Below, piece after piece: positions 16,248-24,809 of a stretch of DNA of 38,554 nt. The DNA is from Erysipelotrichaceae bacterium (lineage in GTDB: Bacteria; Bacillota_I; Bacilli_A; RFN20; CAG-826): contig SVBB01000014.1 of the NCBI GenBank assembly GCA_015059105.1, forward strand, positions 1 through 38,554, in the 5' to 3' direction. The notes below the pieces were generated by a model. It did no database searches and had not been told where the DNA came from. It worked only from the letters and a program-made list of their open reading frames with translations. A program made the position numbers and the translations under genes. Positions within the stretch are counted from its first letter, which is position 1; every line of letters begins with the position of its first letter.

Positions 16248-19196
16248 TTAATTGATTTTGATTAAGAATCTAAATTCGTAATCCCTGTCTGCCGGATAAG
16301 AATATTCTTTTGCGGTTCTCGGTCCACAAGAACCAGTGCCGATACCTTTTTGGAATGCTTCAATGGTCACATAAGTGCCGCTTCTCACTTCATCATTGCG
16401 ATGACGCATCTTGAGAAGTTCACGGTCAGAATATGGTTTGATACCGATTTCAAATGGCTTATCTAAAGCGAGGAAAGTCACTGTGTTATTCTTGTTAGAT
16501 ATGCTCACTTCACTGACATCAGTGCGATTTCCACTTTCCTGTGGTCTGATGTTTTCTTCCACCATATCGATGACTTTCATCTTATTTTCTTTGATGACGA
16601 ATTGATCTTTCATATCGTTATATGATTCACCACTTCTACCGATATATCGCACATCATCAAAGCTAGAAGGGAGATAGAAACATTTACCAAAACGAATGAT
16701 TTCTCCTTTTTTCCTAACTGGATGAATCTTGCTCGTGACAATCACTCCTTCAACACATCCTTCATATGTATCGGTGATGATATATTTGTTCTTCTTATTC
16801 TTAACTTCATATTTCACCATCACACCATGAGGAATATTGATGACGTTATGGGCTTTTTCTTTTTGACGATAATACGGGGCTAATGAATGATTGAAGAATA
16901 AATCTAAATCGTTATCAGTACCCGCACGATAAAGGATGTTATATTCCTTATTAGAAGTGAGGAATTCACCGTTATTTAAAGCGATAATCACTTTTCCTTT
17001 ATCCATTCTAAAAGCATTAAATAATCCCTTATTTGCGGACATTTTCAAAATATTTTCGCGAATTACTATTTGTTCTTGGCTATAAACGAACTTCTTATTC
17101 TTATCTAATGTAGTGATGATGACAGAAAGGTTGCCATCTATTTCTTTACCCATCTTCACTCTTAATGATTTCTTATTAAGTGGAGTGACATCACTAACAT
17201 AATCAGCTTCTGTACCATCATTAAAAGTAAATCTTAAAACATATTCGCTGCCATTAAGGAAACTACGGGTATTAAATATTTCAAATTCATCATCGATGAT
17301 ATGCCTCACTCTTAATGGGCGATAGATATATTTAACGATATAGGCACCTGTTGATGGTTTGCGGTCAGGATAGAAAATGCCGTCCACGCAGAAGTTACCA
17401 TCGTGTTCCCATTCTTGGTGGTCACCACCATATGTATAACTGCCATCTTTTTCTTTAACCGCATGGTCCACCATTTCCCAAACGCAGCCACCGATGAGGT
17501 TATCGTATTTATAAATCTTTTCCCAATACGCTTCCATATTGCCAGGGCCAACACCCATCGCATGGGCATATTCACATAAGAAGTATGGTCGATTATTAAG
17601 AAGGGTTTGCTTACGTTTATGTTCACCGACTAATTCGACTTTCTCAACAGAAGGATACATTTCACTGCCGACATCATATGCAGTGCGTTTGCAGTGGATG
17701 ACGCTTTCATAATGAACTGGTAAAGAGGAAACGCTTTTAAGATATTCATACATCTTATCCATATTGCGGTATCCACCCGCTTCATTACCTAAAGACCACA
17801 TCACAATCGATGTATTCCCATGGATTTTATCTCTTTGATAGAGACGTTTAATTCTATCTAAATAATGACTTTCCCATCGTGAATCATGACTGATTTTATG
17901 ATAGCCGTGAACGCTTGGGGGGAAGGACATCGACCACACACCATGGGTTTCTAAATCGTTTTCATCGACGATATATATACCATGATAATCCGCGAGTTCA
18001 AGAAGATATGGATCAGGCGGATAATGAGAAGTTCTAATCATATCGATGTTATATTCTTTGCAAAGCAAAATATCTTTTTCAATCTCATCAGGAGTCATCG
18101 TATAACCATTTGTTGGGGAAGTATCATGATGGTTAACCCCATGGAATTTAACTAGACTATCGTTGATATAAAACTTATCTCCAACGATTTTCACATCTTT
18201 AAAACCGATACTCTCTTTCACCGCACAGGTTGGAGTTTCAATATATAAATCATAAAGATTTGGTTCTTCGGCATTCCAAGTCTTAACCGCTAAACCAGTA
18301 AAATTGAATTCCGCTTCATTATCAGTAGTTTTAATACTGCTTTTATTAACGATGCCAAATCCTTCAATGCTGACATTAACTTCAGTGTCGGAGAATGTTT
18401 TTACTCTGACTTTTAAGTTATAACGTTTGTTCACTTTAACTGTTTTAACATCGATATCAAAGATATCGCTTGGTTCGTTAACCCTTAATAAAACATCTCT
18501 AAATATACCATTATTTCTAAACATGTCTTGGCATTCTAAATATGTGCCGTTACACCAACGATGAACGACCGCTACTAGTTCGTTTTTGCCGTCTCTAATA
18601 TATTTTGAAATATCGAATTCTGCAGTGTTATGACTACCTTCAGAATAACCGACATATTCTCCGTTGATATATAAATCTAAACAAGAAGCAACCCCTAAAA
18701 AAGAAATGATATGGTTTTTCTTACAGTCATCAACATTAAAATAATGACGATAAATACCGACGTAATTATATTGGTCTTTTGGTTTTTTATTCCTTAATGA
18801 TAAATGTTGGTCAAAGCCAACCCAGGAATAGACTCTTCCCACTTCTTTTTCTTCTGGAATATATGGAGGTTTAAATGGGAATTGGTAACGGGTATTGACA
18901 TAAAAGGGTTTATCATAACCATTAAACTGCCAACAAGATGGAACTTCGATTTTATCAAAGACTGTTTTGTCAGTGTTTAATATATCCGGTACATCTTTTG
19001 GAATGGGGTAGAATTTAAAATCCCATTTGCCGTTAAGACAGATCACTTTTGAGGAGCGATATCTTTTTTCATTTAAAGAAACTTTTGAAGCTTCTTTCCT
19101 ATTAATATAAGGAATAAAATAGCTTCTAGCTTCTAATTTGTTATCTTCAAAAATAGAAAAATCACAATAATTCGTTTTGTTAATCTTATATTCCAT
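16248..19196 (-). CDS. lacZ: LacZ-type beta-galactosidase (GH2)
   Basis: A 982-residue GH2 enzyme close to LacZ length (1023). An N-terminal jelly-roll sugar-binding domain comes first, then an Ig-like domain, the TIM barrel (about 330-620) and a C-terminal beta-galactosidase small-chain domain. The acid/base is E472 in SLGNEAGGY and the nucleophile E542 in FLCEYAHAMGVGPGN, with RTSHYPPDP and GGDHQEWEHDGNF also conserved. It lacks a signal peptide, so it is cytoplasmic and needs imported lactose or beta-galactosides; no transporter or regulator is next to it. A minus-strand TATAAT (19216-19221) lies 19 bases before ATG with only a weak AGG site. The upstream lipase-like gene is separated by a terminator, so this is its own unit. 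Confidence 0.95.
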   Translation of the reverse strand: MEYKINKTNYCDFSIFEDNKLEARSYFIPYINRKEASKVSLNEKRYRSSKVICLNGKWDFKFYPIPKDVPDILNTDKTVFDKIEVPSCWQFNGYDKPFYVNTRYQFPFKPPYIPEEKEVGRVYSWVGFDQHLSLRNKKPKDQYNYVGIYRHYFNVDDCKKNHIISFLGVASCLDLYINGEYVGYSEGSHNTAEFDISKYIRDGKNELVAVVHRWCNGTYLECQDMFRNNGIFRDVLLRVNEPSDIFDIDVKTVKVNKRYNLKVRVKTFSDTEVNVSIEGFGIVNKSSIKTTDNEAEFNFTGLAVKTWNAEEPNLYDLYIETPTCAVKESIGFKDVKIVGDKFYINDSLVKFHGVNHHDTSPTNGYTMTPDEIEKDILLCKEYNIDMIRTSHYPPDPYLLELADYHGIYIVDENDLETHGVWSMSFPPSVHGYHKISHDSRWESHYLDRIKRLYQRDKIHGNTSIVMWSLGNEAGGYRNMDKMYEYLKSVSSLPVHYESVIHCKRTAYDVGSEMYPSVEKVELVGEHKRKQTLLNNRPYFLCEYAHAMGVGPGNMEAYWEKIYKYDNLIGGCVWEMVDHAVKEKDGSYTYGGDHQEWEHDGNFCVDGIFYPDRKPSTGAYIVKYIYRPLRVRHIIDDEFEIFNTRSFLNGSEYVLRFTFNDGTEADYVSDVTPLNKKSLRVKMGKEIDGNLSVIITTLDKNKKFVYSQEQIVIRENILKMSANKGLFNAFRMDKGKVIIALNNGEFLTSNKEYNILYRAGTDNDLDLFFNHSLAPYYRQKEKAHNVINIPHGVMVKYEVKNKKNKYIITDTYEGCVEGVIVTSKIHPVRKKGEIIRFGKCFYLPSSFDDVRYIGRSGESYNDMKDQFVIKENKMKVIDMVEENIRPQESGNRTDVSEVSISNKNNTVTFLALDKPFEIGIKPYSDRELLKMRHRNDEVRSGTYVTIEAFQKGIGTGSCGPRTAKEYSYPADRDYEFRFLIKIN

Positions 19197-19240
19197 AATT
19201 ATTACCTACTTGATTATTATAACAATAATAATTTTATAAT

Positions 19241-19294
19241 AAAAACAAAAACGCGTCACTTCCTATACCGATTATGTCGGAAAGCAACGCGTTT
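19241..19294 (-). terminator. Terminator after the lipase-like gene
   Basis: On the minus strand AAACGCGT and ACGCGTTT close a long arm with an inner TTCCGACA/TCGG hairpin, followed by TTTTTGTTTTTATT. It lies between the lipase-like stop (19313) and the lacZ promoter. Confidence 0.8.
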
Positions 19295-19312
19295 ATGTCA
19301 AATTAGCTAATC

Positions 19313-21697
19313 TTAAGCAGGTAATTTAGTTTGCAAATAAGAGATATACATCTCGTGATAGTGGGCAGGCGCGACGAATTGTACCACTTCGATAAATGTC
19401 AATGCATTAGAGATATCGCTACCAATATCATATGTTAATCCTGGCACTAATAAGAAGTCAGCAGCCATGAAGACCAAATCTTTAACATTATCTTTTAAGA
19501 TATCGATATATTTGCCAATCTTTTCTGATCTTCCTAATTCTAATAAATCGGAGAGAGTCGCTAAAGCGAGATCTTTGATGCTATATTGTTTTTCTTGTTC
19601 ATCTTTTGGCATTGCAATAGCAAGGATTTCACTAGCGATATCTGCTAAGGAGTGAGGGTCTTTAACAACTTTTTCTTCATAGTTAGTCGCGCCATTTTGA
19701 ATTAAATCTAATAATTTAGGGAATTGAACGCTTGTGCCTACTGCCATTGGTAATATAAAAGAGTATATGAAATATCTAACTGTGGCAGCATCACCAGCTG
19801 GAGAACCGTTGACACAGCATTCAATAATATCAAGGATCACTGTTAAGGCTAGTGTTTTTGGGTCAGTGATTGCACTATAGTCTTTTCCAGTAATAATTCC
19901 TGCCATAGAAAGCATGCTTATCTTATCTGCAGGAATTAGACCAGCAGCTTTATCAATCAATTCTTTAACAGTTTCATCTTCTTTGTTTTCAGTGATATAA
20001 CCAGCGAGGATGAGGAGTAAATCATCGACATAAGTCGCTTTGATTTCTTGTTTCTTCGCGTAATCTAAGACACTCTTATATAAATCACCATAAGGTGCAG
20101 GAATTAATTTGCTTAAAGCGATGACGCGTTGTTCCGCTTCTTTGCTAGTTTGATAATCATTGATTAAGAAATCGAATAAATCTTTTAAGAAATCTTGATC
20201 TGTATAAGCATCGCGATCATCAATCTTTTTGCCGATAAAATCGACGATATCCATCGCGAATTGACCCAATGCTTCATTATCTGGCAAATCCACTTTCTGA
20301 GTCATATATGTGAGATAAGCGAGAATACCGGCTTTGATCAACCCTTTTTTATCTGCTAAAAGCTTGTCGAGGAATGCACTACCATCGATGCCATATGTCG
20401 AGACGAGAGCGCCTAATAGTTCAGCGTATCCATCTTTGCTTAATATTTCACGTGTCTTCGCTAAAGAGATGAGAGAGGAAACGCGGCTTTCAAGCATTTC
20501 ATCTGCTGAAATCTTGCTTGTTCCATCAACGATAGCAATCTTATTGATATCGACAGTTTTAGTTGCAAGTTCACTGACATATGTCGTGCCATCTGCAAAT
20601 TTTGCAGCGGTTTCTGGTGATATTTTTTCCAATCTTTTAACGAATGCATCACCACCATAATTGATATTCTTAGTGACACCATAACGGGTGAATGAATATG
20701 AGGACGGAGGTAATTTGGTGATATAATCACCATTCGCGACAAAATTATGAATGCAGTTATAATTATCTTCAACTGGGTTGAGCATAACGTCTTTGCCGCT
20801 ATAAGTGTATGCAGCAACATCTGTATCGTGATATCCTTCTCCACGTGGACCAGAGACGCTTAACGCTGCGACTTTGTTAATACCAACAGGGACATTTCGT
20901 GGAGTACCGATAGTATAGACGAACAAATCATGGTTAGATAATTTGACGTTGTTACCGAAATAACCACTATCTTCCGCGAGGAATCCGCCTAATAAGTTGA
21001 TGGCGGCCGCACCACGGCTATATCCAGCTGCCCAGACCTTGACATCGCCGCTGATATTTTTAGAAGTGATATAACTCTTCATTAAACGAAGGAGTTCGTC
21101 ACGTGCTTCTAGAAATCCTTTGTGGAAACCGTTTTCACCGATGTTGAAATTGCCCATCCATTCTTCTTCATAACCAGCGTTTCTTGGGAAAACAGCGAGT
21201 AATGTATATTCTTTTCCTTCATAATTCTTAATCTTTTTGCTACCGATGATACCACCGATTGAATCTTCAAGTGTTTCACCGTTCGCATAATAATAGTTTT
21301 TAACGATATTGCTATAACCAGCATCTTCTAAGAAGGAAGCGATTCTCGCCCCTTTATTATCAAGCTTATAAGAATAAGAGACCGCGCCGGTCATCGCGGA
21401 AGCCACCGCTAAATTATAATTCAAATCAAATGAATCATTAATGAACCAATAATCACTATATAAGCAACTATCTTTATAAGTCGTTTCACCAAAAGGTTTG
21501 TTAAAATGGGAAATCATTTCCATTTCTACTGTTTTCTCCACCATTCCAGGGATGATCTTTGGATCGGATGAACTGCTGCTTTCGGAAGATGAGCTTGAAG
21601 ATGAGCTTGAAGATGAACTAGATGGATCGACCACCACTGAACATCCACCGACGAGCATCGGAACGATGAGAAGCGCTAAATATTTTAATTTTTTCAT
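19313..21697 (-). CDS. Large lipase-like alpha/beta-hydrolase lipoprotein
   Basis: A 794-residue surface lipoprotein: signal peptide with lipobox VGGC, then an almost pure Ser linker, then a lipase (class 3)-like hydrolase. The nucleophile elbow is GYSRG with Ser227. The segment VANGDYITKLPP is a candidate for the catalytic Asp, and a His in the C-terminal part, for example APAHYHEMY, could complete the triad. The middle (about 400-720) is helical and unassigned. The ATG at 21712 has no ribosome binding site, whereas its own GAGG serves the ATG at 21697, so I start there. Substrate is unknown: lipid ester or other ester. Catalytic residues other than Ser are inferred by position. A terminator follows. 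Confidence 0.8.
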   Translation of the reverse strand: MKKLKYLALLIVPMLVGGCSVVVDPSSSSSSSSSSSSSESSSSSDPKIIPGMVEKTVEMEMISHFNKPFGETTYKDSCLYSDYWFINDSFDLNYNLAVASAMTGAVSYSYKLDNKGARIASFLEDAGYSNIVKNYYYANGETLEDSIGGIIGSKKIKNYEGKEYTLLAVFPRNAGYEEEWMGNFNIGENGFHKGFLEARDELLRLMKSYITSKNISGDVKVWAAGYSRGAAAINLLGGFLAEDSGYFGNNVKLSNHDLFVYTIGTPRNVPVGINKVAALSVSGPRGEGYHDTDVAAYTYSGKDVMLNPVEDNYNCIHNFVANGDYITKLPPSSYSFTRYGVTKNINYGGDAFVKRLEKISPETAAKFADGTTYVSELATKTVDINKIAIVDGTSKISADEMLESRVSSLISLAKTREILSKDGYAELLGALVSTYGIDGSAFLDKLLADKKGLIKAGILAYLTYMTQKVDLPDNEALGQFAMDIVDFIGKKIDDRDAYTDQDFLKDLFDFLINDYQTSKEAEQRVIALSKLIPAPYGDLYKSVLDYAKKQEIKATYVDDLLLILAGYITENKEDETVKELIDKAAGLIPADKISMLSMAGIITGKDYSAITDPKTLALTVILDIIECCVNGSPAGDAATVRYFIYSFILPMAVGTSVQFPKLLDLIQNGATNYEEKVVKDPHSLADIASEILAIAMPKDEQEKQYSIKDLALATLSDLLELGRSEKIGKYIDILKDNVKDLVFMAADFLLVPGLTYDIGSDISNALTFIEVVQFVAPAHYHEMYISYLQTKLPA
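21588..21623. repeat. 12-bp tandem repeat encoding the Ser linker
   Basis: GATGAGCTTGAA occurs twice in tandem (21588-21599, 21600-21611), with a third decayed unit to 21623. Read on the minus strand each unit is four Ser codons, so copy-number change would keep the frame and alter the tether length of the lipase-like lipoprotein. Confidence 0.8.
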
Positions 21698-21787
21698 GTT
21701 TTTTGTCCTCATTTTTTACTTTACCATATAGTTTATCTATATAATAAGTTTTTTTCACATTATATTCACATTATTTGATGATGCTTT

Positions 21788-21816
21788 TTGACCAATAATA
21801 AAAATAGATAGATAAT
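21788..21816 (+). promoter_or_regulatory. Promoter of the M24 peptidase gene
   Basis: TTGACC, an exact 17-base spacer and GATAAT; the ATG is 20 bases downstream. Confidence 0.78.
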
Positions 21817-21835
21817 ATTTAAGGCAGGTAGTGTT

Positions 21836-23023
21836 ATGAATAAATTAGAAATCGCAAGAAAATATCTACAAACAAACAACATCGATGCATGGATCATCTA
21901 TGATTATGAATGCTCTAACGACGCGCTTATCTCTTTCGTTGGTAAAAAGATGCTCACGAGAAAAGTATTTATGGTTATCCCTAAAATAGATAAACCGTTT
22001 ATCATCGCTCATAAGATTGATAACGCTTATCTCGATGTTAACGATATTAGGAAAGATTTCGACCTCATCAATTATCAAACTTGGAACGAATTAATATCAT
22101 TAACAAAAGAATACTTCACTAAATATAAACACGTCATTATGGAGATGAGTGAACAAGGCTCTTTACCGCGTTCTTCATATTGCGATTATGGAACGATTAA
22201 AATGGTGAAAGATTTAGGAGTCGAAGTCACTAGTTCCAGCGATTTATTAATCAGCTACACTTCTACTTATGAAGGAAAAGCTCTCCAGTCACAGTATGAA
22301 GCGATGGCCATCACCGCGGAAGCAAAAGATTTGGGTTTTAAATATATCGAACACTGCTTAAAAAATAATATCAAAGTATATGAATATGATGTCGTTAAAG
22401 TTATTACAAAGCACTTTAGAGATAACGGATTAGTCTATGATTCTAACCCGATTGTGGCAGTTAACGGCAACGCTGGTAATCCCCATTATGAACCAAAAGA
22501 AAATAGCAGCGCTGAAATCAAAAAAGGCGACCTCATCTTAATCGATTTATGGGCAAAACAAGATGTTGAATATGGAGTCTATGCAGATATCACATGGATG
22601 GGGTATGCAGGTAAAAAACCACCGCAAAAATACGTTGAATTATTTGCTATCCTCAAAGAATCAGTTGATTACGGCCTAAAATTTTTAAATAAAAATCTCC
22701 CACTTCGCCCAGTATCTGGATTTGAAGTTGATGAAGCGGTTAGAAGCGTTTTAAGAAAATATCATCAAGATCAATATTTAATTCATAGAGTTGGTCATTC
22801 TATATCAATCGATGACACTCCACACGGCAAGGGTGTTAACATCGATAATTATGAAACTCATGATACGAGACATATCTTAAATCACGTCGGTTTTTCTATC
22901 GAACCAGGCATCTACACTAATGAATATGGTTTTAGAGAAGAAATCGATGTTTATATCGATGACAATAAAGCAATCTCTGTCGCTCCAAGACAAGAATCGT
23001 TAATACTCCTCGACGTCGAATAA
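21836..23023 (+). CDS. M24 family metallopeptidase (Xaa-Pro aminopeptidase-like)
   Basis: A 395-residue two-domain pita-bread enzyme: a creatinase-type N-terminal domain (residues 1-150) and an M24 catalytic domain. The five metal ligands are visible: D237 (LIDLWAK), D251 (VYADITW), a His within H317-x2-G-H321, E356 (FSIEPGIY) and E368/E369 (FREEIDVYI). It probably removes N-terminal residues before Pro from peptides in the cytoplasm, using two divalent metals. The Trp and Lys in DLWAK, where DxG is usual, show it belongs to a side branch of the family, so the specificity is uncertain. It has its own promoter. The ribosome binding site is modest (GGCAGG). It converges with the next gene over a hairpin terminator. 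Confidence 0.9.
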   Translation: MNKLEIARKYLQTNNIDAWIIYDYECSNDALISFVGKKMLTRKVFMVIPKIDKPFIIAHKIDNAYLDVNDIRKDFDLINYQTWNELISLTKEYFTKYKHVIMEMSEQGSLPRSSYCDYGTIKMVKDLGVEVTSSSDLLISYTSTYEGKALQSQYEAMAITAEAKDLGFKYIEHCLKNNIKVYEYDVVKVITKHFRDNGLVYDSNPIVAVNGNAGNPHYEPKENSSAEIKKGDLILIDLWAKQDVEYGVYADITWMGYAGKKPPQKYVELFAILKESVDYGLKFLNKNLPLRPVSGFEVDEAVRSVLRKYHQDQYLIHRVGHSISIDDTPHGKGVNIDNYETHDTRHILNHVGFSIEPGIYTNEYGFREEIDVYIDDNKAISVAPRQESLILLDVE

Positions 23024-23040
23024 AAAACAAAACTTTTGCT

Positions 23041-23070
23041 ATAAAAAAGGAAGCCCAGAAAAGAGCTTCC
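23041..23070 (-). terminator. Terminator of the 23094-24284 gene, possibly bidirectional
   Basis: GGAAGC (23049-23054) pairs with GCTTCC (23065-23070). On the minus strand TTTTTTAT follows directly. On the plus strand a looser T-rich tract follows, so it may also stop the M24 gene. Confidence 0.82.
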
Positions 23071-23093
23071 AATGTTATTTTGTTTTAAACAAA

Positions 23094-24284
23094 TTATTTA
23101 TTTTCAGGATGTTGAGTTTCTTTTGGCTCTGGTCCTTCAGGTTTAGCAAATCCTGCTTCTTTCATCATCTCGTCGACGATTAATTTCGCTCTGCGGTATG
23201 ATAAGTCGCTTTTGATTCTAAGCATGCATGGAGTATCGATATATTTCTTCGCTGTCGCTACTTCCACAGGAATTGGACTATCTTCAAATTTGGCCGGATC
23301 AATAGAAGCATAGAATTTAATGTGCTTACCTTGAATGGTGATGAAGGCATATTTCTTTCTCTTCAAAGAGAATGTATCACCTGGAATAGAGATTCTATTA
23401 TTTAAACCATACCATTTGAGGTAATCACGTAAATCATAGTATTTGTGTCTGATATCGTATTCAGAATTTCTTAAACGAGTTTCAAAATGCACTCTTTTCT
23501 TTCTTTTGATTTTGAGCACTTTTCCCTCTTCATCAACAATTTCCACTTCTTCGATTTCTTCTTCGTCATCATCATCGTCGTCTAATTCTTCTTCAACCGG
23601 TTCTTCAATCTTTGGTTCTTCCTTAACAGGTTCAACGACTTTGACTGGTTCTTCTTTAACAGGTTCTTGAACCTTATCTTCTTTCACTTCTTCGTTAGAA
23701 TGGTATTCTTCAACGTGACCAGCGATATAGTCTTCGATAATGCGACGTGCTTTCTCTTCACTGATACCTGCGACTGCTGGTCTAAATGGTACTCTATCTT
23801 CTTTAGCTTGTTCGTTAACAACTGATTGAGCAAATCCCTTATAAATAGCGATTAAAAATAAGATGATTGCTAATATGTTAATAACTGCAAAGATTGCTAA
23901 GAAAACCAAGCCTAATGAATCACCGGACTTATGTTGTAAGTTGGATTTGATTAATAAGGCTAAAAATGGAAGGAATGCCACCGCTAATGCTAAGCAAAGT
24001 GATGGTAATAATCTAATTGGTTTTTTCTTTAATAAAACATAAACTACATTTACTAATAAAACCGCTAAATCAAAATAGATGAATGCCATTAATAAGAACT
24101 TGGTATTACCCATCGTGCGAGTTGGGGCCCAAATTGCACCATAATCTTTAATTGAGGCATTAAAATATTGCACGTGTTTGCTAATTCCGATAACGCCAGT
24201 AAAAATAACCGCGATAAGCATTAAAACCACGCCAATACCAGTGAACAACATCACTTTCTTGTTTTCTGATGATAATTTTTTCAT
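23094..24284 (-). CDS. Membrane protein with acidic Glu/Pro/Val linker and C-terminal basic domain, unknown function
   Basis: A 396-residue protein. Four membrane helices lie in residues 10-150. A Glu/Pro/Val-rich linker at about 200-255 contains repeated PVKEEP units and a run of Asp/Glu. A C-terminal cytoplasmic domain of about 110 residues follows, with DIRHKYYDLRDYLKWYG and SYRRAKLIVDEMM. I have an impression that this last domain recurs in Bacilli and Mollicutes-related genomes, but I cannot name a family with certainty. Start: GGAG lies 8 bases before ATG. The acidic linker suggests a flexible tether between membrane and a nucleic-acid- or protein-binding head; that is inference. It ends at a strong terminator. 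Confidence 0.75.
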   Translation of the reverse strand: MKKLSSENKKVMLFTGIGVVLMLIAVIFTGVIGISKHVQYFNASIKDYGAIWAPTRTMGNTKFLLMAFIYFDLAVLLVNVVYVLLKKKPIRLLPSLCLALAVAFLPFLALLIKSNLQHKSGDSLGLVFLAIFAVINILAIILFLIAIYKGFAQSVVNEQAKEDRVPFRPAVAGISEEKARRIIEDYIAGHVEEYHSNEEVKEDKVQEPVKEEPVKVVEPVKEEPKIEEPVEEELDDDDDDEEEIEEVEIVDEEGKVLKIKRKKRVHFETRLRNSEYDIRHKYYDLRDYLKWYGLNNRISIPGDTFSLKRKKYAFITIQGKHIKFYASIDPAKFEDSPIPVEVATAKKYIDTPCMLRIKSDLSYRRAKLIVDEMMKEAGFAKPEGPEPKETQHPENK

Positions 24285-24440
24285 AATATTTCTCCAGCTT
24301 TCCTTAATGATTATAGTTAAATAGATTTAGGTTTTAAATACTTTTTTATTAGAAATATCATTATCAAGATTATACTTTTCGAGGTTCAAAGTAAAATTTC
24401 ATGTTTACAATAAGTAAAATAGGGATACTTTATATGCATG

Positions 24441-24469
24441 GAAAAAAGAAAAACGGGAGTAAATTCCCG
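24441..24469 (-). terminator. Terminator of the candidate ncRNA
   Basis: Minus strand CGGGA, a 6-base loop, TCCCG, then TTTTTCTTTTTTC. No coding gene ends nearby on this strand, so it belongs to the RNA or to an attenuator. Confidence 0.82.
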
Positions 24470-24598
24470 CACTTCGATGGACCCCAGTTCCCTGTGTCCA
24501 CTATTATTACACAGTGTCGTGAAATAATAAATTCTAATGGTGAGGTTTTGGGGCCAAAACAATGTTTGGGTTATATAATTCCTCTCCTTCAATCCTTC
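24446..24598 (-). ncRNA. Candidate structured non-coding RNA, about 150 nt
   Basis: A stretch without a credible protein that has its own minus-strand terminator (CGGGA/TCCCG, then TTTTTCTTTTTT, 24441-24469) and a possible promoter (TTGAAT, 17 bases, TATTCT; 24605-24633). The middle can fold as a long rod: CCCC 24482-24485 with GGGG 24550-24553, extended by TGG/CCA; CCACT 24498-24502 with AATGG 24536-24540; TATTATT 24502-24508 with AATAATA 24523-24529. An alternative hairpin CCAAA/TTTGG (24554-24569) competes for the outer stem. It resembles no riboswitch, SRP RNA or tmRNA signature I can name. 6S RNA is conceivable from the rod shape. Because it ends 150 bases before a minus-strand gene, a leader role is a second option. 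Confidence 0.5.
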
Positions 24599-24604
24599 CT
24601 CTAA

Positions 24605-24633
24605 AGAATAATTTATAATAGATTGATATTCAA
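24605..24633 (-). promoter_or_regulatory. Possible promoter of the candidate ncRNA
   Basis: Minus strand TTGAAT (24628-24633), 17 bases, TATTCT (24605-24610). Four of six matches in each box, so only moderate support. Confidence 0.4.
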
Positions 24634-24653
24634 ACGTCTCTTTATATTTAAAT

Positions 24654-24683
24654 AAAAAGTCAGAAATTTCGTCCGTTTCTGAC
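24654..24683 (-). terminator. Terminator of the restriction-modification operon
   Basis: GTCAGAAA and TTTCTGAC, perfect 8-bp arms, with TTTTTATTT following on the minus strand. It lies 130 bases past the methyltransferase stop, beyond the 20-bp-spaced repeats. Confidence 0.85.
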
Positions 24684-24722
24684 TAGATATCCAGGTGGCT
24701 ATGAATTAGTGATTTGATACCA

Positions 24723-24779
24723 ATCGGTCAGTTTGAACATTCATCGGTCAAATTAAACGATCACCGTGCTCTTTGAACA
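24723..24779. repeat. Three 17-bp repeats at exact 20-bp steps (IS21-end-like remnant)
   Basis: Units start at 24723, 24743 and 24763: ATCGGTCAGTTTGAACA, ATCGGTCAAATTAAACG and the more diverged ACCGTGCTCTTTGAACA. The minus-strand form is TGTTCAAAnTGACCGAT. Multiple short repeats spaced by about 20 bp ending in TGTTCAAA/TGACC patterns are typical of IS21-family termini, to which IstA binds. No istA or istB is present, so this would be an orphan end. An operator array is the alternative. Confidence 0.5.
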
Positions 24780-24809
24780 CATACATTATTATTAGATAGA
24801 CACAAAAAA

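Noticed and set aside
21866..22078. Antisense open frames within the M24 gene and many similar overlaps elsewhere
   Set aside because: They are shadows of well-supported genes on the other strand, with no independent start signals or families.
24446..24598. Assigning the RNA as SRP RNA, tmRNA or a T-box leader
   Set aside because: The SRP GGAAGCAGC-type loop, a tmRNA tRNA-like end and the T-box GGGUGGAACC bulge are all absent.
24386..24604. Open frames on both strands over the candidate RNA
   Set aside because: No ribosome binding site, no protein family and odd composition; the terminator and helices explain the region better.
24723..24779. CRISPR array
   Set aside because: Only three units, 17-bp repeats with 3-bp gaps, no real spacers and no cas genes.
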